From Candidatus Saccharibacteria bacterium oral taxon 488 (GTDB taxonomy: Bacteria > Patescibacteriota > Saccharimonadia > Saccharimonadales > Saccharimonadaceae), in the NCBI GenBank assembly GCA_010202645.1, contig CP047920.1, forward strand, positions 558,001 to 622,000: 64,000 bases of DNA, read 5' to 3'. The notes below the pieces were generated by a model, which ran no database searches, was not told the DNA's origin, and saw nothing but the letters and a program-made list of their open reading frames with translations. The translations under genes and the position numbers were made by a program. Shown here piece by piece: positions 36,063 through 45,262 of this stretch. Numbering within the stretch: position 1 is the first letter of the stretch; each line of letters begins with the position of its first letter.

Positions 36063-36478
36063 AACGCTCCCAAATCTTTTAGTGCTTGTTCAAATGCGGC
36101 CATTGCCCGCTTGAATGTCTGGGTGGTGATGGTGACTCGACTTTCGTGGGCAATTTGATTACGCAGTTTATGTGCCGACCAAATCGCGTCCTCATGTGTC
36201 CACAGACCACGCCGCGCCTTGAGTCGTTCACCCATCGTCGTGCCACTAACGCCATATTCGCGCATCGCCCGGTCGAGCAACTTGTCAGCTTTGATAATCG
36301 CCATCTGCAGGCTATCGGGGTTATTTGTATCGGCCACACGCTGCACCGCCTGCCAGACTTTTCGGTATAGTTCCCGGTCGAGCTTCTCCGTTTGTTTTGA
36401 CGTCAACTGAATGAATAGCATCAATAGGCCACCGATCACCAGCGCCGCTACCACCAGTGCGATCAACAATCCATCCAT
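36059..36478 (-). CDS. Small membrane-anchored protein inside the gat operon
   Basis: The 139-residue protein starts with one transmembrane helix (ALVVAALVIGGLLMLFIQL) followed by a helical cytoplasmic domain containing DKLLDRAMREYGVSGTTMGERL and WSAHKLRNQIAHES, similar to HEPN- or DUF-type helical folds in general form. It lies between gatA and gatB with ATGA/TGATG overlaps on both sides. A role in anchoring or regulating the amidotransferase is possible; I do not recognise the family. Confidence 0.6.
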   Translation of the reverse strand: MDGLLIALVVAALVIGGLLMLFIQLTSKQTEKLDRELYRKVWQAVQRVADTNNPDSLQMAIIKADKLLDRAMREYGVSGTTMGERLKARRGLWTHEDAIWSAHKLRNQIAHESRVTITTQTFKRAMAAFEQALKDLGAL

Positions 36479-37848
36479 CAGAGGACCTCCACTTCCGCCG
36501 CCAGTTTCAGCAGGCTTCCGTCCGAACGGTAATTACCAACTAGCTGCACGCCGATCGGTAATCCTTCGTCATTATTTCCAGCTGGCACAGAAATTGCCGG
36601 CAGTCCAGCTAGACTAGCTGGTACAGTCATGATATCAGATAGATACATCTTGATCGGATCGCTAGTGTTCTCGCCAAGTTTGAATGCTGGTGTTGGTGCC
36701 GTCGGCATCAATAGTGCATCATACTGAGCGAATAATCTAGTGAACTCGTTGATGAGCAGCGTGCGCGCTTTTTGCGCCTGCATGTAGTAAGCGTCAAAGA
36801 AACCGCTCGACAACACGAAACTACCGATCATAATCCGCCGCTTATTCTCCGTCATAAAACCTTCGTTGCGACTACGACCGTACAATTCCGCTAGCGTTTT
36901 TACCTCGGCCGCTCGGTGACCATAGCGCACGCCGTCATAGCGCGCCAGATTTGACGATAATTCTGCCGGCACAATAATATAGTACATCGCCAGCGAATAT
37001 TGCATCATGTCCAGATCTACTTCTTCAATTTCATAACCCAACTGTTTCAGTTTTTCAGCATAGTCAAGCGTTTTCTGGCGCACCGCCGCGTTCACATCGT
37101 CAGTCATACATTGCTTAACCAAACCAATCTTTTTCTTTCTAAAGCCTGGCTGGTTCCGCCAAAAGTCAGGCAGCGTCGTCATGTCTTTATCATCGCGGCC
37201 CGCCATAATCTCCATCACCAGATTAGCATCATCAGCGTTCGTGGTGAAACAACCGATTGTATCTGTACTCGATGCCATGGCTACCACGCCGTAACGGCTG
37301 ACCGCACCGTAGGTTGGCTTGACACCGACCACACCGTTAAAGCTGGCCGGCTGACGAATCGAACCGCCAGTATCGGTACCTAGCGCAAACGGTACCACGT
37401 CAAGTGCTGTCACTACCGCCGAACCACCCGATGAACCACCAGCCACTCGAGTTTTGTCCGCAGCGTTTTTAGTCGGACCAAAGGCTGAATTTTCCGTCGA
37501 ACCACCGTGAGCAAAGGCGTCCAGGTTGGCCTTGCCGATGCAAATTGCACCTTCAGCTTCTAGCTTTTCAACGGCTGTTGCCTGGAGCGGCGCCTCAAAA
37601 TTCTCGAGCATTTTTGAAGCAGCAGTCGTCGGCGCCCCAAAGGCTAAGAAATTATCTTTTACCACAAACGGCACGCCAGTCAGCCGCCCAGAAATTTCAC
37701 CCTGATCAACCTTGGCTGCTCGCTCCAGCGCCCGTTCTTCCGTTAAACTCAACAATGCGTGATAATCTTCAACTTCGCGCGCTCGCCGCAGTGCTTCTTT
37801 AACATTTTCGACTGCGCTCTTTCCGGTAAAATCACTAATCCGACTCAT
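36478..37848 (-). CDS. gatA: Aspartyl/glutamyl-tRNA(Asn/Gln) amidotransferase subunit A
   Basis: The 456-residue amidase-signature enzyme has the Lys-Ser-Ser triad: lysine in FVVKDNF, serine in DTGGSIRQP and the nucleophile serine in the GGSSGGSA block. It hydrolyses glutamine and channels ammonia to GatB. The gene ends in TGA, confirming UGA as stop. It is coupled to gatC (1-bp overlap) and the TM-protein gene. Confidence 0.97.
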   Translation of the reverse strand: MSRISDFTGKSAVENVKEALRRAREVEDYHALLSLTEERALERAAKVDQGEISGRLTGVPFVVKDNFLAFGAPTTAASKMLENFEAPLQATAVEKLEAEGAICIGKANLDAFAHGGSTENSAFGPTKNAADKTRVAGGSSGGSAVVTALDVVPFALGTDTGGSIRQPASFNGVVGVKPTYGAVSRYGVVAMASSTDTIGCFTTNADDANLVMEIMAGRDDKDMTTLPDFWRNQPGFRKKKIGLVKQCMTDDVNAAVRQKTLDYAEKLKQLGYEIEEVDLDMMQYSLAMYYIIVPAELSSNLARYDGVRYGHRAAEVKTLAELYGRSRNEGFMTENKRRIMIGSFVLSSGFFDAYYMQAQKARTLLINEFTRLFAQYDALLMPTAPTPAFKLGENTSDPIKMYLSDIMTVPASLAGLPAISVPAGNNDEGLPIGVQLVGNYRSDGSLLKLAAEVEVL

Positions 37849-38135
37849 TACAATACCTGCGGCACTTTCACTTGATTATTCTGTTTCTCAGGCGCCATCT
37901 CAAGCAGCTTTTCTGCAGGAATACCCAGCTGAATCTCATCTTCGCGCCAGACATTCTCTAGTCCCGTCACTTGGTAAGTTGGCTCCACGCCCGCCGTATC
38001 AAGCTCGCCGAGCTGCTCAATATAGCCAATTATATTTTCCAAATCTTGGCGCAGTCCATCAACTTCATCATCGGCTAATGCCAGACTACTCAAACTCGCC
38101 AGGTGCTGAATATCACTGGTAGAAATAGTTGTCAT
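37848..38135 (-). CDS. gatC: Aspartyl/glutamyl-tRNA(Asn/Gln) amidotransferase subunit C
   Basis: The 95-residue protein has GatC hallmarks: IQHLASLSSLALADDEVDGL, then ENIIGYIEQLGELDTAGVEP. GatC holds GatA and GatB together. The ATG at 38135 lies 7 nt after TATAAT (38143-38148), so the operon gatC-gatA-TM-gatB-Nudix-galU-DUF5665 may start with a leaderless mRNA. Confidence 0.9.
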   Translation of the reverse strand: MTTISTSDIQHLASLSSLALADDEVDGLRQDLENIIGYIEQLGELDTAGVEPTYQVTGLENVWREDEIQLGIPAEKLLEMAPEKQNNQVKVPQVL

Positions 38136-38167
38136 GCAGTCTATTATAGCACTGTCTCGAGGAAAAC

Positions 38168-40021
38168 CTAATAACTCAGCAGCCGCGGCGAATGGAGCGT
38201 CACCATCTGTGGTAGGCCATACCTACTGATCCCAGAACCAAGCGATAACCCACCGCGGTTCCAGCCGATAGCTGCCGCCGTTGCTGCATCGGTTGCCGCA
38301 TTTGGTGCGTCTGGTCGTTCAATATAACTAATCTTGTTGGCACCACGATCTGCCACATATACTCGACCATCCGGGCCACGTAAAACTTGTCCTCCGCCAT
38401 CGCCACCAAAGCCAGGACCCATCCAGCTAGGTTGATTCGGCACTGACGAGTTTGGTAGAGAGTCGGCAACCGCACAGTCCCTGAAATGCTCACAGCTAGT
38501 GAAGCCGATGAATCGCTCGCTCGCTTTAATAGTGCTACTATTACGACTTGTTATATCATAGCGGAATAATTCACCAATATATAACTTCGAGACGTAGACG
38601 TGGTCACCATTTGGCGAGAAATCAGCAGCATATCCTAAGCTACTGTCAAGTGGGTTGTTGTTATGCACGCCAACTGACCAGTGAGCTATTGGTGTCATAT
38701 TGGTATCAGCCCCAGATATATCAAATACGTGTAATACTCCAGCGTTACCATTACGATTTGGACAGGCACTACCACCCATAAACACTAACATTTTGGTAGC
38801 CTCGTTGTTAAAGTTAATTGAGCCGAATCCCGTTCGCGAAGGACTTGATGGATTTGGTTGCACGATACACGGCTGAGCCGGGCCAGACGGTACATTATAT
38901 ACTGCTGCATTTGGTGTCTGAATAGTTGCTCCGTTGTCAGTCGAGAAAATATTGAAGGCATAGACTTGATTCGGCGAACCCGGCCGATAGGTATACACCA
39001 CCGCACCATTTCCCGCATTATTCGGCACGGCATTCATCGCCTCGCCAGAATAGTTGCGCGAAAAACTGCCCGCCATGCCAATGGACATGTTCTTTTTCGT
39101 CACTCGTCCGAGTGGATCATTGGTAAAATCAACAACGTGGTAGTATAACGTACCGAATTTTGCCCGCTCACGACCATTTGCCGAGTTTGATACTACGAGA
39201 TACTTAGATTCCTCTTTGTTGATTGGAAAGGCAACCACTGCCTGCGTACCAGTACGCGAGCCACACAATCCCTGTGGTGATTCACTATAGTATGCCGTTT
39301 GACCATCGTCACATGTTGGATTGCCATCGGGAGCCGAGCTATCAACCTGCATAATATTCCGTGCCGAGTTCCAGATACGAAGTCCGTCGGAGTAGAATTT
39401 CAAATTACCATTACGATCGGAAATTGTCGTTAGACCCTCATGGGATGGGCCACTTGAGTGTGTTGGATGAGGGTGTGGCGTCGGTTTATTTGACCCGCCC
39501 ACACCAAAATCAAGGCAGACTGACCCACCGATACACCACCAACGCTTACTGGCGCGCGTTCCCTTAAAATCAACTTCCGGGATAGCTTGCTGGCGTGAAT
39601 TGTAAATATAGGTTTTATACGGGCGGCCATCAGATTTTCGGATCAACTCAAGGTAACCCTTGACATCAGCACGCCGCGGGTTAGTTGTTGAGGTGTATTC
39701 ACCAATAAAATACGAACGTAATTTGTCATTACGAAATACGTCAATCGCCGTACCATTGCCGCGGCAATCGGTACCTGGACGCACGCCCGAGGCAATGGCA
39801 CTGTCATGACCACGACTGATACATTCATTCATCCGCACCACGCCTGCCTCAGCCGCTTCACGCGCCAGCTGATTATAATACTGCTCCATCAAGGCATTAG
39901 CTGCTGCCGACGCCAGCTGGAGACCAGCCAACAAAATCAGCAGCAGCATAATGCTCGCCACAAGGACGGTCGGCAAGACGAACCCACCGTCCTTATCCCA
40001 CCCAGACGCTTTGTTAGTCAC
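38168..40021 (-). CDS. Minor-pilin-like N-terminus fused to a beta-propeller adhesin
   Basis: The 617-residue protein starts with GTG at 40021 and overlaps the upstream gene by 8 bp. It opens with a prepilin-like segment: DKDGG then FVLPTVLVASIMLLLILLAGL, a likely prepilin or PilX-like helix without the usual +5 Glu, then a helix with EQYYNQLAREAAEAGV. The extracellular part has WWCIGGSVCLD and repeats such as NGNLKFYSDGLRIWN that resemble seven-bladed propellers. It may sit at a pilus tip and bind host cells, by analogy to PilY1 in general layout. The upstream TM protein is its neighbour. Confidence 0.75.
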   Translation of the reverse strand: MTNKASGWDKDGGFVLPTVLVASIMLLLILLAGLQLASAAANALMEQYYNQLAREAAEAGVVRMNECISRGHDSAIASGVRPGTDCRGNGTAIDVFRNDKLRSYFIGEYTSTTNPRRADVKGYLELIRKSDGRPYKTYIYNSRQQAIPEVDFKGTRASKRWWCIGGSVCLDFGVGGSNKPTPHPHPTHSSGPSHEGLTTISDRNGNLKFYSDGLRIWNSARNIMQVDSSAPDGNPTCDDGQTAYYSESPQGLCGSRTGTQAVVAFPINKEESKYLVVSNSANGRERAKFGTLYYHVVDFTNDPLGRVTKKNMSIGMAGSFSRNYSGEAMNAVPNNAGNGAVVYTYRPGSPNQVYAFNIFSTDNGATIQTPNAAVYNVPSGPAQPCIVQPNPSSPSRTGFGSINFNNEATKMLVFMGGSACPNRNGNAGVLHVFDISGADTNMTPIAHWSVGVHNNNPLDSSLGYAADFSPNGDHVYVSKLYIGELFRYDITSRNSSTIKASERFIGFTSCEHFRDCAVADSLPNSSVPNQPSWMGPGFGGDGGGQVLRGPDGRVYVADRGANKISYIERPDAPNAATDAATAAAIGWNRGGLSLGSGISRYGLPQMVTLHSPRLLSY

Positions 40022-40859
40022 ATCCAACTCCGTACTTATCGCACATTGTCGAACGAATGTTGCGCTGCACGTTGGTTCTAGTGTATGTCGACCCGGTATC
40101 GTGTACTTGGACGGCTGCCGTAATCGCCCCGGCGACCAGCACTGCTCCGGTTGCACCCAGCAAAATCAGAGACATCGTCTTAGATGTGTTACGGCCAGAA
40201 ATAATCCCCTTGAGCATCCACAATGTCGCGCCGATTACACCTAGTGCCAGGAGATATGGCACAAACTCGGCGAGATATAGCGCACCATACACCCTATCGG
40301 CACTGCCCGCACCGATAAACAGCAGTGAACTAATGAGAACTGTTATTATTTTTGCTACAAGCACTATTGCTGGAATTATCAATGCACCAAATGCGCCGTA
40401 TGTTACTACTTTATACGCTGTCCGGCTAGTGTAGTTGTTGCGGTCCGAGATAGCCCGTGAGACACGACCAAATGTGATGAGCGCAACAACTGCAAATAGC
40501 GTTGCCAATACACCCGCCATGACGATACCCGTCCCTGGTGTCACCATATTTATTGACAATATGTCAGCCAACCAGCCACCAATCGAAGTCGAAGTCGTTG
40601 TTGTTGCACCATTGACCTTCACCCAAGCGCCAAACAACGCCACCAATACCTGCGCAAATAACAACGCTGAAACGACTGTTGATACCATCGCCAGCAGATA
40701 TTCAAATGTCAGCCACTTTGCCTTGCCGCGATTTGGATCAACTGTAGCCTGAGGGTAATACGCCGTTGGCTGTGATGCATACTGTGGAACTGGCGGAACA
40801 TCTGCGTCCTGTACCGGTTGCACCATCTCTGGTGTTGATGCTATTTTCTTTTGTGTCAT
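40014..40859 (-). CDS. Multi-spanning membrane protein, unknown function
   Basis: The 281-residue protein has a cytoplasmic Gln/Pro-rich N-terminus and five to seven hydrophobic segments (LLAMVSTVVSALLFAQVLVALFGA, then AGVLATLFAVVALITFG). I do not recognise the family. It lies directly upstream of the prepilin-propeller gene and overlaps it, so the two are coregulated. A Shine-Dalgarno (GGAGG) precedes the ATG at 40859. Confidence 0.65.
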   Translation of the reverse strand: MTQKKIASTPEMVQPVQDADVPPVPQYASQPTAYYPQATVDPNRGKAKWLTFEYLLAMVSTVVSALLFAQVLVALFGAWVKVNGATTTTSTSIGGWLADILSINMVTPGTGIVMAGVLATLFAVVALITFGRVSRAISDRNNYTSRTAYKVVTYGAFGALIIPAIVLVAKIITVLISSLLFIGAGSADRVYGALYLAEFVPYLLALGVIGATLWMLKGIISGRNTSKTMSLILLGATGAVLVAGAITAAVQVHDTGSTYTRTNVQRNIRSTMCDKYGVGCD

Positions 40860-40890
40860 AATTATTACCTCCGCTTATGCTACCCTCATT

Positions 40891-42861
40891 CTACATGGTC
40901 TGGCGAATTTCTGCAATCAAATCACGCAGCTCCGCGGCTTTTTCAAACTCCAGGTTGGCGCTATGCAGCTCCATTTGACCAGTCAACTCCTTGATCAGCG
41001 TCGGATATTCGTCCTTTGGAATCTTCTTCAAATCAAGTTTTGGCTTTTTGTCTGATTCTTTTTGCGGGATGATAGAGCGCAGGCCATCGTCAATTTTCTT
41101 CTGGATGGTTTGCGGCGTGATGCCATGCTCTTCGTTATATTGCTGCTGGATAGCACGCCGACGATTGGTCTCATCAATCGCTCGCCGCATACTGTCAGTC
41201 ACATTGTCGCCGTACATCAGCACCCGCCCGTCCACGTGCCGCGCCGCCCGGCCAATCGTCTGAATCAGTGCCTGTTCACTACGGAGGAAACCTTCTTTAT
41301 CAGCGTCCATAATCGCCACCAGGCTCACTTCTGGCAGGTCCAACCCCTCGCGCAGCAGATTAATACCAACCAAGACGTCGTACGTCCCCAGCCGCAGATC
41401 TTTGAGAATATCGCCGCGCTCGAGCGTATCAATTTCACTGTGTAGATACGCCGTTTTCACACCATTGTCCGTCAAGTAAGCGCTTAAGTCCTCGGCCATG
41501 CGCTTGGTCAAGGTGGTTACCAGTACGCGGTGGCCCTTGGCAATAGCCTGGCGAATCTCCTCCATCAAATCATCAACCTGCCCTTCAGTCGGCCTCATCT
41601 CAATCGGCGGATCAAGCAGCCCTGTCGGCCGAATTAACTGTTCAGCCGGCTTTGGCGAATGAGCAATTTCATAGTCGCCCGGCGTAGCGGAAACATAAAT
41701 CGCCTGATGAATATGCTGATCAAACTCATCAAACCTCAGCGGACGGTTATCCAACGCGCTCGGCAGACGAAACCCGTGCTCCACCAGCACTTCCTTGCGC
41801 GCCCGGTCGCCGTTATACATACCGCGGACTTGAGGTAAGGTCATATGCGACTCATCAACCAACAGCAGCCAATCATCAGGAAAGTAATCAATCAACGTCG
41901 CCGGCTGCTCGCCCGGCTCGCGGTCCGTCAGATAGCGCGAATAATTCTCAATGCCTTTGACAAAGCCAGTTTCTTTGAGCATCTCCAGGTCATATTTGGT
42001 GCGCTGAGCTAGTCGCTGGGCCTCCAGCAATTTGTCGTGCGATTCAAGCCACTTCAGCCGCTCGTCAAATTCTTTCTCAATACCAGTGATGGCTTTTTCA
42101 ATTCGTTCACGCGGCGTCGAATAGTGGCTAGACGGGAAAATCGTCAGGCTAGCTGGCTGATCCAAAATCTCGCCAGTCAGCGGATCGATTCGCGTTAGTC
42201 TCTCAATTTCATCGCCAAAAAACTCCACTCGCACCGCCGTGTCCTGCCCAGCCGGGAAAATATCCACCACATCGCCACGCACCCGAAAAGTACCGCGTGC
42301 AAAATCAACATCATTACGCTTATACTGAATGTCGGTCAACAAACGAATGAACTTATCCTGAACCCGCCGCTCGCCGACCGTCAATTGAATGGCCATATCA
42401 GCATACGTTTCCGGCGAACCGATACCGTAAATACAAGACACGCTCGCCACGATGATAACGTCGCGTCTCGTTAACAGTGCCGAGGTTGCCGCATGCCTGA
42501 GCCGATCAATCTCATCATTAATTTTCGAATCTTTCTCAATATAGGTATCGCTACTGGCGATGTAGGCCTCCGGCTGATAATAATCAAAATAGCTGACGAA
42601 ATAATGCACCTCATTATCCGGGAAAAATTCCTTAAACTCAGAAAACAGCTGCGCCGCCAAAGTCTTATTGTGCGCCAGCACCAGCGTCGGCACATTAGCT
42701 CGAGCGATGATATTCGCCATGGTAAACGTTTTACCCGAGCCTGTCACGCCTAGCAACGTCTGCTCACGCTCGCCCCGCTCCAGCCCCGCCATTAACTGAG
42801 CAATCGCCGTTGGCTGATCACCGGTCGGCTGATAGTTGGAGACGAGATTAAAGGCGCTCAT
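40891..42861 (-). CDS. uvrB: Excinuclease ABC subunit B
   Basis: The 656-residue protein has Walker [11 protein letters not shown], the beta-hairpin region ([19 protein letters not shown]), helicase motifs ([48 protein letters not shown]) and a C-terminal UVR domain ([21 protein letters not shown]). It verifies damage in nucleotide excision repair. A TACAAT ends 9 nt before the ATG, so its leader is at most a few bases. Confidence 0.97.
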   Translation of the reverse strand: MSAFNLVSNYQPTGDQPTAIAQLMAGLERGEREQTLLGVTGSGKTFTMANIIARANVPTLVLAHNKTLAAQLFSEFKEFFPDNEVHYFVSYFDYYQPEAYIASSDTYIEKDSKINDEIDRLRHAATSALLTRRDVIIVASVSCIYGIGSPETYADMAIQLTVGERRVQDKFIRLLTDIQYKRNDVDFARGTFRVRGDVVDIFPAGQDTAVRVEFFGDEIERLTRIDPLTGEILDQPASLTIFPSSHYSTPRERIEKAITGIEKEFDERLKWLESHDKLLEAQRLAQRTKYDLEMLKETGFVKGIENYSRYLTDREPGEQPATLIDYFPDDWLLLVDESHMTLPQVRGMYNGDRARKEVLVEHGFRLPSALDNRPLRFDEFDQHIHQAIYVSATPGDYEIAHSPKPAEQLIRPTGLLDPPIEMRPTEGQVDDLMEEIRQAIAKGHRVLVTTLTKRMAEDLSAYLTDNGVKTAYLHSEIDTLERGDILKDLRLGTYDVLVGINLLREGLDLPEVSLVAIMDADKEGFLRSEQALIQTIGRAARHVDGRVLMYGDNVTDSMRRAIDETNRRRAIQQQYNEEHGITPQTIQKKIDDGLRSIIPQKESDKKPKLDLKKIPKDEYPTLIKELTGQMELHSANLEFEKAAELRDLIAEIRQTM

Positions 42862-42882
42862 ATCATTACTATTGTAGCATTA

Positions 42883-42912
42883 TTGACAAATAATAACTTT
42901 TCATGATATAGT
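42883..42912 (+). promoter_or_regulatory. Promoter of the LOG-family gene
   Basis: TTGACA (42883-42888) and TATAGT (42907-42912) are separated by 18 bp. A perfect 10-bp palindrome, TAACTAGTTA (42913-42922), covers the likely start site and could be an operator. Confidence 0.7.
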
Positions 42913-42954
42913 TAACTAGTTATTAGCGATAAAACAAAAAGAAGGGGCACTTCA

Positions 42955-43641
42955 ATGACTCCACAAAATACATGTATTCCGCGTGACGTACAGCTACAGG
43001 CTGCGATGTTCCACCTTGGCAAGATGGAAGACGAAATCCAGAGCGGCTACGAAATTCTCCGGAAATATCAGAAAACAGTAACGATATTTGGTTCAGCACG
43101 TACTGATCCAAATAGTGCTTATTATGACGCTGCAAAAGAAACAGCTGAGCAGTTAGCCAAGCTCGGTTACGCCATTGTTTCTGGTGGTGGACACGGCATC
43201 ATGGGCGCCGCCAACGAAGGCGCTAATAAGGCCGTCCAAGAGGGAGCGCGAGCTGCTGGCGGTGAATCGATCGCATTCAATATTCGCCTGCCGCATGAAC
43301 AGGAAGTTAATAAATATGCCACCGAGGTGTTTGAGTTTCAGCACTTTGCGCCGCGGAAGATCGTCATGACGATGTTTGCTAATGCCTATATTTATTTCCC
43401 AGGCGGCTTCGGTACGTTGGATGAACTGGCGGAGATATTGACGCTGATCCAGACTGAAAAAGCCAACCGTGCGCCGGTAATCTTGTTCGATACAGCGTTT
43501 TGGAGCGATTTGGACGCCTTTTTCCGCAACCATATGCTGGCCGAGGGAGCTATCGTCGAAAAAGACCTGGATATTTATACTATCACCGATAGCGTTGACG
43601 AGATCATTGAGCTGGTACAAGCAAATAAGACCTATTGCTGA
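42955..43641 (+). CDS. LOG/TIGR00730-family Rossmann-fold protein
   Basis: The 228-residue protein has the family motifs: VTIFGSARTD at the first strand, IVSGGGHGIMGAANEGA, and PGGFGTLDELAEILT. Members release cytokinin bases or act as nucleotide 5'-monophosphate phosphoribohydrolases. It has a good Shine-Dalgarno (AAGAAGGGG) and promoter. Together with the cluster at 9347-11981 it may recycle nucleotides; its exact substrate is not shown by sequence. Confidence 0.87.
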   Translation: MTPQNTCIPRDVQLQAAMFHLGKMEDEIQSGYEILRKYQKTVTIFGSARTDPNSAYYDAAKETAEQLAKLGYAIVSGGGHGIMGAANEGANKAVQEGARAAGGESIAFNIRLPHEQEVNKYATEVFEFQHFAPRKIVMTMFANAYIYFPGGFGTLDELAEILTLIQTEKANRAPVILFDTAFWSDLDAFFRNHMLAEGAIVEKDLDIYTITDSVDEIIELVQANKTYC

Positions 43642-43658
43642 TCACCTATCGTGTCAAT

Positions 43659-44300
43659 TCAGGCTTTTGGGGATTTCTTCGGAGTATTTGCGTTTTGCTG
43701 GGACTTTTTATGAGGTTTTTTGCTAGTAGATTTTTTAGATTTTACGGGCGCGGCAGCTGACTTGCGACGTTTTGGTTTAGCGTTAGCTACCGGTAGCCGG
43801 AACGGCGACGCGGACTTGACTGGCTCACTGACGGCCGAGGCAACATAGCAAATCCCGCCCTCGCAGACGACACGCTCAACAGTCGGCGTGTGCGTGCGCG
43901 GATGGGCTGAAAAACGACGGGTTATTTCATAGCCAAGCCCGCGCTTACCAGATTCGATACGATGCTGACCGTATGGTAATTGATGATGATAATTTTCGAC
44001 GATATCCACCGGATGAAATGAGATAACCTGCCCGTCAAAATCCATCATCACCCAGTCGCTAGCTCTCGCCCAGGCTGTCTGATCAATCTGCGGCGCAGCA
44101 GCCATTAGCGCCTGATACACTTCTCTGCCCGTCGTGTCCGCCGGATCAAGCCCAAGCGCACGGATAATTGAATGAGCCCGAGCTAAAATCTCAGTAATCA
44201 ACCTCACATCGCTATCATCGCCGGCCATTCGTCTGAGCTCGCTCACGGCAACTCGTGTCCGCACTGAATCACCCAATAATTTTGTTAAGTTTCTTGACAT
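43659..44300 (-). CDS. Uncharacterised protein with lysine-rich C-terminal tail
   Basis: The 213-residue protein has a helical N-terminal half (LTEILARAHSIIRALGL-like) and a middle region with DWVMMDFDGQVISFHP and ARHP-like segments, then a tail of about 40 residues rich in Lys, Ser and Pro (KSKKSTSKKPHKKS). I cannot name it. The basic tail suggests nucleic-acid or membrane contact. It overlaps the PfkB kinase gene by one base and ends the operon. Confidence 0.6.
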   Translation of the reverse strand: MSRNLTKLLGDSVRTRVAVSELRRMAGDDSDVRLITEILARAHSIIRALGLDPADTTGREVYQALMAAAPQIDQTAWARASDWVMMDFDGQVISFHPVDIVENYHHQLPYGQHRIESGKRGLGYEITRRFSAHPRTHTPTVERVVCEGGICYVASAVSEPVKSASPFRLPVANAKPKRRKSAAAPVKSKKSTSKKPHKKSQQNANTPKKSPKA

Positions 44301-45262
44301 TAAAACTCCTTTTCGCTTAGTGGCATGGCATGTAGTCGTGCACCTTGATATAAGATACCAGTTTTAGCACCGATATGATTAACAACCGAGCTTGAATTTG
44401 CGCTGGCAAATACTACTGCGTCCTTCAGCTGGGCGCCATGAGCCCACTGACTCAAAAAACCACTGGCAAATGCATCACCTGCACCAGTCCGATCAATTGC
44501 CGGCACGTCCTCGTACATCGCCGCCCTGACAATCGTTACGCCATCAGACGCCATCGAGCCATTCACGCCATCTGTCAGCAGCACCACCGGCACGAGCTCT
44601 TTCGCTCGCCGCACCAGCTGTTCCAGATCATCACCCGGCACTAACTGCTGCATCTCTTCTTTATTCAGCGCCAATACCTCCACATCATCCAGCAGTCCCA
44701 TTAACTTCTCGCGCAGTGCTAGCTCTCGCTTGCCTGGATTAAAGCAAATTTTCATACCAGCTGCTCGAGCCTCATGGAATACCTTATCCAAGACCGTCAT
44801 CTGACCTGCTAATGTTGATACATACAGCCAATCAGCCTCAATATCCGCCACGGTAAAATCAGCCGCGTGATAATGCGTTGATGCACCGCGATACGTCAAA
44901 ATTGTCCGCTCACCGTTTGGCGCCAATAACAATACCGAGTAGCCCGTATTGTATTTTTGAGAAAATCGAACATACCGCGTATCAACATTCTCGGCGTCCA
45001 GATCATCCAACACCGCTTGGCCAGCCGGATCACGGCCGACAACGCCCAAAAACATCACTTCGTGGCCCTGCCTGGCAAAGGTTACCGCGGCATTCGTCGC
45101 ACCACCACCTGTCGAAAAATGGATCTGGTTGACGTCGGCCTTGGCACCAAGTTCTAACTTAGCAAAACAACGTTCTGGACTATCGCATACCGGAGCCAAG
45201 GCGTCTGACTGGCTTAAAAAAACATCCTGCACGCCTGCACCGACAGTAATAATTTTCGCCAT
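44300..45262 (-). CDS. PfkB-family carbohydrate kinase
   Basis: The 320-residue ribokinase-fold enzyme has the PfkB signatures: FSTGGGATNAAVTFARQG near residue 50, and AIDRTGAGDAFASGFLSQ near residue 255, with the catalytic aspartate in TGAGD. It phosphorylates a sugar. The neighbour is fructose-bisphosphate aldolase, immediately upstream (1-bp overlap). Context suggests it may make fructose 1,6-bisphosphate in place of a canonical Pfk; ribokinase or fructokinase activity is not ruled out. Confidence 0.82.
   Translation of the reverse strand: MAKIITVGAGVQDVFLSQSDALAPVCDSPERCFAKLELGAKADVNQIHFSTGGGATNAAVTFARQGHEVMFLGVVGRDPAGQAVLDDLDAENVDTRYVRFSQKYNTGYSVLLLAPNGERTILTYRGASTHYHAADFTVADIEADWLYVSTLAGQMTVLDKVFHEARAAGMKICFNPGKRELALREKLMGLLDDVEVLALNKEEMQQLVPGDDLEQLVRRAKELVPVVLLTDGVNGSMASDGVTIVRAAMYEDVPAIDRTGAGDAFASGFLSQWAHGAQLKDAVVFASANSSSVVNHIGAKTGILYQGARLHAMPLSEKEF

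Noticed and set aside
36478..37848. Recoded UGA (as in Gracilibacteria and related CPR groups)
   Set aside because: gatA ends in TGA at its expected length, and other genes use TGA as stop, so the standard code applies.
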